From positions 5,821,734 to 5,860,858 of the forward strand of contig PJRA01000263.1 of the NCBI GenBank assembly GCA_016987375.1: 39,125 bases of DNA, read 5' to 3'. The position numbers and the translations under genes are program-made. The notes beneath the pieces were generated by a model, which saw only the letters and a program-made list of their open reading frames with translations, ran no database searches and was not told the DNA's origin. Position 1 is the first letter of the stretch. The number at the start of each line of letters is the position of its first letter. This DNA is from Brachionus koreanus. Lineage: Eukaryota; Rotifera; Eurotatoria; Ploima; Brachionidae. Shown here piece by piece: positions 21,096 through 30,019 of this stretch.

Positions 21096-21816
21096 TGTGT
21101 GCTAATACTCAATGTTGGTCTAGTCTAAAAGACAACTAAAAAATAACAAAAATAAAAACAAAAAAGTCCAGCTTTTTTTTTTTGAAATGAGTTTTAATCT
21201 TTGAGTTTTGAGTTTTAGTTGTCAAGTTGTTATACAAAGATTACTTGAGCTTTGTCTTGAAATCGTGTCAAAGGTGCGCGCAAATATTTCAGAAGATGAG
21301 CAAAAAATTAAAAACAAAAGTACTTGAAAAACGTCAAATCAAATTAATTCTGATTTTGAGAGTTATTCTAATGTTGTTGTTTTTTTATGTTTTGGCTAGT
21401 TGCGACAAGCGTAACTTGAATACTCAATGATTCAAAAAAATTAAATTAAAGACAAAAAAAAAAGGTACTTGACTTTTTTTTTGGTTTTAATTTGTTGGTT
21501 GAGCAAAAGTTTGCTCAAATGATTTTTTAGAAAAAATAAATATAAAAACAACTTGATATTTTATTGACTCGCAAAAAATATTTAAGATAAACAGTAATTT
21601 TTGATTTGACCGAAAACAGCCTCATGTCGTTTTGAGTTGGAATTTTTCTAGCTAAAACATGTCATTAACTCTGTGACTAAAATTAGTTTCATTTTCACAA
21701 ATAGTTTTGCTTATCTTACCATTGTATCAGATTTAAAATTGATTTTTTATCTTCTATCCAACTGAAACATGATTTACAAAGAAAATAAAAAAGAGCTTGA
21801 ACATTAAGGATTTTCA
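21096..21816 (+). repeat. 721-bp inverted repeat, right arm
   Basis: Reverse complement of 16878-17598 with one visible mismatch in 721 bp. It begins TGTGTGCTAATACTC and ends GGATTTTCA. It carries the same 67-codon frame as the left arm (21227-21430, plus), so the two frames point away from each other. No direct repeat flanks this arm: ttcaaaat on the left, attattta on the right. The near identity includes the non-coding parts, so it reflects recent origin or gene conversion, not selection on a protein. Confidence 0.9.
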
Positions 21817-22687
21817 TTATTTAAAATATCAATTAATATCAAATAATATAAATTTCCTTTTCAATTGAAAAAGATTAAAAACAATTAGAATAAAATTAAT
21901 TTATAAAATTTTTATAATAATTTTTTAAAAAAATAAAAACTGTGTGAATCGATTCTCAGTCTGATTCTTTTCATCAACATTTAAATGATCTTAAATTCTT
22001 TTATTTTCAAACTTTCAAAGCATCTTACTTTTTCAAAATTTTAATAAGTTTTGTATTAATTTTTATTGTGAAATTTAGAACATTCTGGTAAAACTCTTAA
22101 ATTTAAATTTGAAAAAATTCGACTGTACTGCATTTTGCAGAAATTTGCAAATGATTACCATTCTTTAACAATTGATGCACAACTTTGAATTTTTCCCTAT
22201 AATGCATTATTGCATTAATTTCTGTTCTATTCTAAAAAAAAACATTTCAAATTTTTTGTAATGACTAAATGAGTTTTTTACATGGAAAAAAACTATAGAA
22301 GCTTTTTATCAGCATTTATTTTTTTATTACTATTTTTCAAATTCAAAAGTTCTTATTATTTTTATAAACTAAGTACATTTGGTTGAAAGGAAGGACTAAG
22401 TTTCATTCCAAATAGCCATGGTTTATATCCCAAACTATATTTTTAATAATAATACTAATAATTCTGTTCTAATTGTTTATTCTGTATTCCGGAACTTGAG
22501 TACTTTTGGTGAAAATGACTTTTTCAAAGTGACATAACTTTGTCAATTTTAAAGCTTTTATTATTACAGGAATTCCTGTAATTTAGAGAAAAAGTTGTTA
22601 AGTTTTTTTATCTATTTTGGTATTTTATACACTATCATAAAGTAATGTTTTTTTGGTAATATTTGTCGGCCGGATCAGATGTTACCA
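21817..22687. other. AT-rich intergenic DNA
   Basis: No gene recognised. Short palindrome acaggaattcctgt at about 22567-22580. Confidence 0.4.
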
Positions 22688-23619
22688 CCCGAGGGGATAA
22701 AAACAGGCAAAAAACACTGTTTAAACGCTGTTTAAACGAAATAAAAACAGAGGATAAACGGGCGTAAAACAACCAGGACAAAAAAAATTTAATTATTTTT
22801 GTTTTAAAAAAGTACAAAAATAAAAATTTAGACAAATTTAGTCATAAATAATTAAATTAAAATAAAATTAAACATATTTTTCAAAAATATTGTAAAGAAG
22901 CGTGTTTTTTAAACGTTTTTTGGGTGTCTGAGGTTATTTGTTTTTTGAGCGTTTTAGACTCTTTTTTTAATTCTATACGATATAGGAGCATTATATTTTT
23001 ATTCAGAATTTTTTTAGTTGTTTTTTAAGTGTTTAAATAGCATTGTTGGGTGTTTGAGGTGTTTTTTAATGTTTTTGGTGCGTCAAAAACGGTTTAAAAA
23101 CTCTCTAAATGGATTCAATCTTGGATTCAACCCGAGTTCATAGGGCTATCTTTAAGGTAGTTCATAACTGCTATATTTTCACCGCCCTGCACGGTGGCAA
23201 CAAGTTGGAATATGGGACACCCCGACACCAGTGGTTAATACTTCTGGGTTGGCCGCGTCCAGGATCCTCGGTAATTTATCAACTAATTTTGACGGGCGAA
23301 GTTGAGCCATGACCGACCAAATACACCATAATCATACTAATCTTCTTGTCGAGCAGTCTGTTTCCATACATAACCCTGAGTGGACGTCTATATTAATTAT
23401 AGCCATTGCCGAACTCGCGAGAGATGGGGGGAGGAAGTCATAAATTCATATTGTCATTATATGTGTATCTTGTTTCGTTTATAGAGTGTTTTTCCCTCGT
23501 TTTTTTTGGTCCAAAAACGCTCACGTTTTAAACGCAAAAAAACAAAGCAAAAACGCCCAAAAAAACAGCTACCAAACGCCGTTTAAACAGTGTTTTTTGC
23601 CTGTTTTTGTCCCCTCGGG
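22688..23619. mobile_element. Non-autonomous DNA element with terminal inverted repeats, 932 bp
   Basis: The left end cccgaggggataaaaacagg and the right end cctgtttttgtcccctcggg are inverted copies, and the match runs on through caaaaaacactgtttaaacg, about 48 bp in all. The subterminal DNA on both sides repeats the words gtttaaac, aaacgc and gtttttt many times in opposite orientations. The middle (about 23100-23460) is clearly richer in G and C and unlike the ends, with one short open frame of no recognisable identity. It looks like a MITE or foldback element with captured DNA inside. No target-site duplication could be fixed. Confidence 0.8.
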
Positions 23620-24482
23620 CAGTAGTAAATAGTATTAGACTGAAGAAACAATGCAACAGTTTGAATATTCAAATAAGGCCTTGAATAGTCTTCAAAATTC
23701 AATTATGGTCATGTTTTCGATGTTGAACAATGTACTGTTTTTTTGACTTTGATTTCTAGAAGACAATTCGAGAATTACCCAATAAATCTAAAAATCGAAG
23801 AAAAAAAGTAAATTCATCGAAAAAAACAAGTGTAAAAAAACGTCGAAGATGGACATATTTTATGTAAATTTTTCGAAAATTAATTGCGAATAATTTTCAA
23901 AAATTTCAAGCAAAATTTTGACGTAGATTAATTTCAAGTTTTTTTCGAAATTTAAATTTTTTTTTATTTATCAGACTTGATTTCATTCAATTTATCTTTA
24001 GAAAACTAGTGAAAAATAAAAATTAGAAAAATTAGATTCTTAACTTTATTTGGTAATAAGGGATTAATTATTTAAAATGGGTTTTTTTATATATATAAAA
24101 ATAAATACGGATAGAAAAACAATAAAATTAAACAAATGTAATGATTAATTTTTTAAATCAAATAATTTTTTTTTAAAATATACTTATACTTATTACCTTT
24201 TAATTTATCTATATTACATAAATTTAAGAGACAAATAAAAAAATTTTTCATAATGAAATAATATAATTATTAGAAATTTTTTTAAAGATGATACAAATTT
24301 TTTTAATTAAGTTCAAATATTTAATTTAATTAATGAAAATAATTTCATTATTTTTTTGATTTGCTCTCAGAGCATAAACTTCTTAAAGTTGTCTTGAAAA
24401 TTGACTCTGTTAGAGCAACATTCCTGAGTCTCAAGAAATCTTAAAAAAGCTAAAATTAATAATTGATAAAATCTTTTATTTT
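23620..24482. other. AT-rich intergenic DNA
   Basis: No gene or recognised repeat. Confidence 0.4.
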
Positions 24483-25237
24483 TTAACAATTACCTATTGC
24501 TGCCCTTAATTCGGGATATTTTTTGATCATAGATTGTCCATTATTTGATCCCCAAATTTCGGGTTCAGTTATCAGTCCTTTAGCCATTGTTTGGAAAATT
24601 CGAGATGGGTTTAATTGCTCGTCAATCATTATGTTTACTCTGTTAAGCAAGTTTATTGACATATATTTATTTGGGTAATTACTGCTAATCAAAATTTCTT
24701 GGGTAGTCCTACCAAATTTTCTGACTTCATCCCTGTCAGTCTCAGAGCCTACAAATTTTAGGACTTGAATGGACAATTGAAAATTTTGGATTCTAATTTA
24801 AATAGTATTCACTTAGGTATTTTGTAAAAAAATATCACAAGAAAAAGGTTTGACGTTTTTAATCAATTTAATTTTTAAAATAAAATTTTGCCAAATTTAA
24901 TGATTTAAGACTATTGATTGTAAATTAAAAAAAATTAATACCATTTAGTTCTCTGTAAGTAGATACTGATTGTTCCAGTTCAAGAATTTTTCTGTCGCTT
25001 TTTTCTTGAGTTTCTCTTAATGAAAGAATTACTTTGTCCCTTTCAGCTAGATGTCTTTCAAGTGAGTCTATTTCATCATTGTCTGACAGATTTTGCTCCT
25101 CCAAATTTATAATTTTGAAATCATTGCAGTTTTATTCAAAGACTTTTTAATTGACTGATAATGATTAACAGAAGATTTCTTTAACTTATCTGGAGAAAAT
25201 TGTTTATAGAAACATATATCTTTTAAAGCGGTTCTAA

Positions 25238-25395
25238 TAAAAACGAAACGGTCCCAGGGCGGGGTGCGATTTGTCGACCATTTGGCGACCGACCTCTTCT
25301 TTCGATCCAAATGTCCGCACCAGCCGATCCAAACGTTTTATCCAGCCGACCCTACCGACCGCAGACTTTCAGGGTGGAAGGTGTTTTTTTTTAAT
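25238..25395. other. GC-richer inserted segment of unknown origin
   Basis: About 150 bases rich in cg and ccgacc words (cagccgaccctaccgaccgc) stand out sharply from the AT-rich surroundings. It lies between coding blocks of the broken coiled-coil gene, next to a retroelement piece. No inverted repeats or coding match were recognised. Confidence 0.45.
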
Positions 25396-25397
25396 TT

Positions 25398-25610
25398 TTT
25401 TAGTACCCTTATTGTGATCCTACCATCAACTTTCAATATTTCTTCTGTTATCCCGTCAATACCGGGAGCTTTCCTATTTTTATTTCCTATTTTAGAGCCT
25501 TTAAAGCTGTTTCTATTTCTTTTTGGCTTGGAACATCAGTGTCAATATCGAGATCAGTGCTAATATCAGTAATAAGAAAAAAAAAAAAAAAAAAACAGAC
25601 CATACCACGA
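25398..25610 (-). mobile_element. Short non-LTR RT fragment with poly-A/T junction
   Basis: The minus strand reads S-T-D-L-D-I-D-T-D-V-P-S-Q-K-E-I-E-T-A and, after a frame break, the part with I-L-K-V-D-G-R-I-T-I. It matches 27357-27575 closely, including the same junction: a run of about 19 A (25577-25595) followed by agaccataccacgattgg. It has lost everything beyond the RT fingers. Confidence 0.85.
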
Positions 25611-25789
25611 TTGGAACTTATTCTTCTTTTATTTTAAATTGGTTACTTTGCTCAACAACAGCATTTTCTTCTTGGTCAGCCAAAAAAACGTCTTCAATTC
25701 TTTTAATGCTAAATTCATTTTTTTTGATTCTGTCCAAGACACCATAACATAAGAATTGGAATTCATTTTCATAGAATTAATTAATTAAG

Positions 25790-26060
25790 ACACTCTTAGC
25801 TTTAGTAAAACTATTCTTAATATCTCACTGTGTTCCAATCGCTGTACTGATGGTGAGTATGTAAATTTGTAAATTACACACTCGATTTGTGTATCATCGA
25901 TGTCGGCTATTCAATTTGGGGTTTATGCACATAATTTTCGCTTTGGCCACATTATTTTCCAGTCCAGTTGGTTTAGCATTGTTCGCCAAATTTTGCGTCT
26001 TCATATGCATATGCGCTTTTGTATTAGAAATTAGCACCAATTCATGCGATCACCAAAAAA
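25790..26060 (-). mobile_element. Non-LTR RT fragment (region after the ADD box)
   Basis: Minus-strand reading H-M-H-M-K-T-Q-N-L-A-N-N-A-K-P-T-G-L-E then I-M-C-I-N-P-K-L-N, with stops and frameshifts after it. Same family as 26560-27560 (M-C-I-N-T-K-L-D). Dead fragment. Confidence 0.75.
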
Positions 26061-26069
26061 AATGCTTCA

Positions 26070-26235
26070 ATGAACACCCCAATGGCGACGTAAAGTAGGA
26101 AGACCAGCATTAACATGGAGGTCAAAAATCACGTAAGAGCTCATCAAAATGAGAATGACATGGATAGAAGCAGGGGTAAAGGAAAAAAATCGACTTCCGT
26201 GGAAATCAAAAGTAATGACCCTATTCTCCACAAAG
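26070..26235 (+). mobile_element. C-terminal tail of the same RT family, opposite strand
   Basis: The plus strand reads G-R-P-A-L-T-W-R-S-K-I-T then E-L-I-K-M-R-M-T-W-I-E-A and W-K-S-K-V-M-T-L, the conserved tail of this element family (compare 9385-9560 on the minus strand). It is directly joined, in inverted orientation, to the minus-strand fragment at 25790-26060, so a rearrangement or a second insertion lies near 26065. Confidence 0.7.
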
Positions 26236-26559
26236 ATTGAATAAGGAAAAAAAAGAAGAATGAAAAATTTGGAATTATCAAATTGAGAGTCATTTCGATC
26301 CAAATTTAGTTGATAATATATATTCATAAAAATATATTCCATCAGGCTCAAGATGCTGTTTATCACATTTCGATTACTTTCATGTTTTGAACAATAATTC
26401 GTTTAATATCTTTGTAAAATTAAAACATAAATATCTTATTTATATTTTAGAGTTTTTAGAATTTAATTTAAATTTTTTAATTAACTCAATATTTTTAAAG
26501 TATCAGTACTCAGTGTTATTAAATTCTGGTCTTTAAAAAGCAGACTTTATTATATTGGA

Positions 26560-27560
26560 TTAGATGATTCTTTGTGAATCATCAATGGTGATCGGGGTGT
26601 CCAATTTAGTGTTTATGCACATAACTTTTGTTTTGGCCACATTTATTTCGAGTCCAGTTGGTTTAGCGTTGTTTGCCAAATCTTGTGTTTTCATATGCAT
26701 ATGTTCTTCTGTACTAGATATTAACACCACATCATCCGCAAAGTCTTAGTCTTCAAGCTTGGTTGTTAAACCCCATTGTATACTCCTGTATACGCATTTA
26801 CAGTTGTTTTCTTCATTACATAATCAATCACTATTAGGAATAGTGTCGGAGAGAGAACACACCCTTGCCTGACTCCTGTACACACTTTAAAGCTTTCAGA
26901 ATGCCCTTTTTCCAGAATCACACTACACTCGAATTTCTCGTAGAAGAGTTTTATCAAGTTAACTATTTTCTGTGGTAGGCCATATGATCTTAGTATGGCC
27001 CACAAGGTTTCTCTGAGTATGCTGTCAAAGGCTTTTTTGAAGTCAATGAAGTTAAGATACAAGGGACTGTTCCATTCGATACTTTGCTCTATGATGTTCC
27101 TAAGTGCAAATATCTGGTCTATTCATCTTCTCCCTCGTCTAAATCCTGCTTGTTCTTCTCTGAGTGTAACATCCAGAGAGTTTCTGATTCTTTCCAGAAT
27201 TATGCTGCAGAACGCCTTGCTTGCTATTGGTAGCAGTGTTATTCCTCTCCAATTATCACAGATCATTTTGTTGCCTTTCTTTGGTAGTTTGACTATCAGG
27301 CCTTTTGACCAGTCCTCTGGTATAATTTTTTGTGGCCATATTCTGCTGAAGAGATCGTGTAGTACCCTTATTGTGATCCTACCATCAACTTTCAATATTT
27401 CTGCTGCTATCCCGTCAATACCGGGAGCTTTCCTATTTTTTAGAGCATTTATAGCAGTTTCTATTTCTTTTTGGCTTGGAACTTCAGTGTCAATATCGAG
27501 ATCAGTGCTAATATCAGTAATAAGGAAAAAAAAAAAAAAAAAGACCATACCACGATTGGA
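26560..27560 (-). mobile_element. Non-LTR reverse transcriptase, largest copy in the window
   Basis: From 27560 downward: D-I-D-T-E-V-P-S-Q-K-E-I-E-T-A-I-N, K-A-P-G-I-D-G-I-A-A-E-I-L, L-P-K-K-G-N, C-D-N-W-R-G-I-T-L-L, E-Q-A-G-F-R-R-G-R-R, then after a frame break D-F-K-K-A-F-D-S-I and G-V-R-Q-G-C-V-L-S-P. The ADD region (F-A-D-D) follows only after a further frameshift at about 26760. All RT motifs are recognisable in order, interrupted by at least two frameshifts. No endonuclease domain and no C-terminal tail are attached. It ends near 26560. Confidence 0.9.
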
Positions 27561-27575
27561 ACTTATTCTTCTATA

Positions 27576-28179
27576 GGCCAAATAGATCTAAACATGAGTT
27601 CAGATTTGCTAACAAGTTAGTGAATCCTTGGTTAAGATTTTGTTTTGTTTCATATTACATTGGACCAAATAACAAGCCAGAAAGTGAATGCTAAAACATA
27701 AAAATTTTATTTCGAGTGATCTCTTTTTTGAAATTGAAAATCAGTTAATTTTAGTTTGTGGTTGATCCTACTATTATTATGAAGGAAGTTCTAACGAATA
27801 CTTGTGATAAATCAAATTAGATCCTTTTTTCGAAAACTTATTTTTTATGTTTGGTTTTTTTTTAAAGATTAAGAGTGTACTATTTTGCATTAATAAACAA
27901 TATTTTGTGAGAAAATCATATTTAAAAAGAAAATTTATTATTTTTTAACAATTATACAATATTTATTTATAAATTTAGCTTTAAATAAAAAAATTTAAAT
28001 AAAATAATTGAAAATAAATCAACCGATTAATTAGTAAAATGGCGAATATGGAAAAATTCATAATTTTTAAAAGAGAGGGATAAAACTCAAAGTTGTTCAT
28101 CCAAGACTAATTACTTTATTATTAAAAATCACTTTTCTTTTTCTTCTGAAGCCACAATAAAATTGTTAAGGACAGCTTG
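27576..28179. other. AT-rich intergenic DNA
   Basis: No gene or repeat recognised. Confidence 0.4.
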
Positions 28180-28640
28180 AGATTGGGAAAACTTGGTTAT
28201 GCGATTTTATATAATTCTTTCTAGAAGCTTAGAAAGAGTGTTGAGAAAACTAATTGGTCTTTGGGTTTTTCGAATTCTCAAGTAGCTTGGGAATCATTAA
28301 AATGATTACTATCTTACAGCATTTAGGGATATAGTTAAAGTTTAGTGATTAATTGAAAATTCTATAAATAAAATTAAAAAATTAATCTTAATGCCTATGT
28401 ACTCTGTGATTTCTTAATGTAGATAAATTTCTTTAAAAGAAATTGTTTTTTTTTAACAAGGATTGCGACTCCTTCCCTTCCCTACTATTGAATAGTTAGG
28501 AAAATGCAGCTTTTTATTGAAATTTAGCTAAGTTTCAATAAAGAAAAGATATGAGGATTATTGCAGGTAATAAAATTATAAAGTTCAATCTTCTTTTTAG
28601 ATATAGATTTAATGTTTATGTGTCCTATTCTGAACATTTT
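28180..28640 (-). mobile_element. Non-LTR endonuclease plus RT-finger relic
   Basis: On the minus strand from about 28640: I-N-I-K-S-I-S-K-K-K-I-E-L, N-P-H-I-F-S-L, E-T-stop-L-N-F-N, F-P-N-Y-S-I-V, and G-V-A-I-L-V-K-K-K. These are the N-terminal steps of an APE-type endonuclease (ETWL, NY, GGGVAI). Further down (28330-28190): W/C-K-I-V-I-I-L-M-I-P-K and L-N-T/S-Q-H-S-x-L-L-E-R, the RT fingers motif (PKPGK...RPISLL...LER). The part between them is deleted and the frames are broken. Confidence 0.7.
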
Positions 28641-28959
28641 CAGATAAAGGGGCATTTTTAGGTTTTTTTTTTTAGGAAGGCTGAACAAGTATAGTTTTAT
28701 ATTCGGCGGAGAGATGGGAAGGAGGATCGATACTGGGTTTGGTAATCCTTAAAGTTGGAAAAGACAGCGTCAACAATATTAGAGGATATTTTTTTCTTTT
28801 ATTAATAAAGAAAAAATCATTTTTACTTATATAATCCAATTTAAAATATTTTAATCCAAAGCATGAGATTTCAAATTAATTTCCTATAAATAAATAGATT
28901 TATTAAAAATTAACAAATTAACTGTCCTTCATATGTTATTTTTATTCTTATTTCTTTTT

Positions 28960-29010
28960 TAATTACTACATCACCCATGAGATTTTTTCTGAAATAAATA
29001 AATGAATATC
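28960..29010 (+). mobile_element. 3' tail of a non-LTR retrotransposon
   Basis: acatcacccatgagattttt followed by ctgaaataaataaatgaa: the same tail type as 19370-19430 but ending in AAAT units. Only the tail is left. Confidence 0.5.
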
Positions 29011-29281
29011 AAATTTTTATTTAATTTATTTATTAAATTCAGTTATTGCCATATTCTGGCGATGTAAAAAAAATTAAAAATATGAAATTTTTTTAAGATT
29101 GAATAATTGTTTAATTTTTTTTATGAATAATTTCAGATAATTTAAATGACATCATTTTTTTAAATCAAAACAAAATTAAATAAAGTAGTTGTTTCATACA
29201 TATTTGAATAATTATCGTAATTTATAATTTATTAAAGGGTTTTTTTTGCCCCTTAGAAACGAATAAAAAAATATTGGTATA

Positions 29282-29375
29282 TAGTTTTTGTTTTATAGCA
29301 TAGATCTACTAATATACTTCAAGCTATAGCTGAAGCAGAAAAATTGGATCCATTTGATTCCAGACTTTTTTCTTA
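29282..29375 (+). pseudogene. Terminal-exon-like open frame, unidentified
   Basis: A good acceptor (ttttatag, about 29293-29300) is followed by S-T-N-I-L-Q-A-I-A-E-A-E-K-L-D-P-F-D-S-R, then L-F-S and TAA near 29375. It reads like a real protein C-terminus of about 25 residues. No matching upstream exon was found. It may be a fragment. Confidence 0.3.
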
Positions 29376-29379
29376 AATA

Positions 29380-29555
29380 AAAATTATATCTCGAGATCGA
29401 TTGCTCATTCTAACCTACTAATTGTACAGGTTATTAGTGAATACAAAAGAGGTTTCAGTGCAGACCAGTTAATAATCCAACTCCATTATGTGCAAACAGT
29501 TTTCTTTTAGATGAATTTTTCCATGGTATCGACATATTTGACGATATAGATTAAA
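29380..29555 (+). mobile_element. Possible jockey-like C-terminal relic
   Basis: Broken plus-strand frames read V-I-S-E-Y-K-R-G-F-S-A-D-Q and N-N-P-T-P-L-C-A, then L-L-D-E-F. They resemble the C-terminus of the element at 13195-14059 (V-N-E-F-K...Y-P-T-P-L-C...I-D-Q). The match is short. Confidence 0.4.
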
Positions 29556-30019
29556 ATCGCTTATAATATAACCAATAATTTTTTTTTCTATTTTCCTTTT
29601 CTTTTCATCTTATTTATTTGCCTATTATTATACTACCATCATTACTTTGTTTTCATGACAACTCTATAAATAACTTCTATAAATAATCTTCAAAGACAAA
29701 ATTAATAACAACATACTAACAACTCATTTTATGACTGATGGAGCTCACGTTCGACAGTCTTTAAATAAATCAATTTATAATAATAAAAATACCTATTGAA
29801 AATAGAGGAAATTTTCATTTTTAAATTTTTATTTAAATTTTTAGACAAATATCTGAAAAAATAATCAGTTTATCGTGAATTGTCAACTACTACGGCCTCA
29901 ATTTGAAACTTCCACTCAAAAAGACAAATTTCGTTTTGGCTTAATTGAAAGATGCTTCACTAAATATCACAAATCTAATTTTTTTATTTTGTATTGTTTT
30001 AATTCTTAAATAATTTAAA
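29556..30019. other. Upstream region of the glycosyltransferase gene
   Basis: AT-rich, no second gene seen. A less AT-rich patch at 29730-29755 (gagctcacgttcgacagtc) has no recognised role. The promoter of the next gene should lie here. Confidence 0.35.

Larger units (their letters stand above)
24483..25767 (-). pseudogene. Coiled-coil gene with possible BEN-like C-terminus, broken by insertions
   Basis: Four coding blocks lie in order on the minus strand. Block 1 (25767 to about 25610) starts M-N-S-N-S-Y-V-M-V-S-W-T-E-S and, after a one-base shift in a run of eight A, gives F-S-I-K-R-I-E-D-V-F-L-A-D. Then come the inserted pieces at 25398-25610 and 25238-25395. Block 2 (about 25235-25170) has F-Y-K-Q-F-S-P-D-K-L-K-K. 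Block 3 (about 25100-24942) is a heptad-rich coiled coil (D-S-L-E-R-H-L-A-E-R-D). Block 4 (about 24764-24483) is globular and ends P-E-L-R-A-A-I-G-N-C-stop. An N-terminal V-S-W segment, a coiled coil and a C-terminus shaped like L-N-P-S-R-I...A-I-x-N recall BEN-domain proteins, but I cannot confirm this. The insertion and frameshift make a working product doubtful. Confidence 0.45.

Noticed and set aside
16878..21816. Complete LTR retrotransposon
   Set aside because: The 721-bp repeats are inverted, not direct, and no gag, protease, integrase or RT lies between them.
23109..23312. 67-codon frame in the core of the TIR element
   Set aside because: Short, no motif, and within non-autonomous element DNA; could be chance in the GC-richer core.
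25107..25310. 67-codon minus-strand frame starting M-D-R-K-K-R-S
   Set aside because: Its first half is translated from the GC-rich insert; only the second half (F-Y-K-Q-F-S-P-D) seems part of the broken coiled-coil gene.
26995..27576. 193-codon plus-strand frame
   Set aside because: It lies entirely opposite a recognisable minus-strand reverse transcriptase and has no motif of its own.
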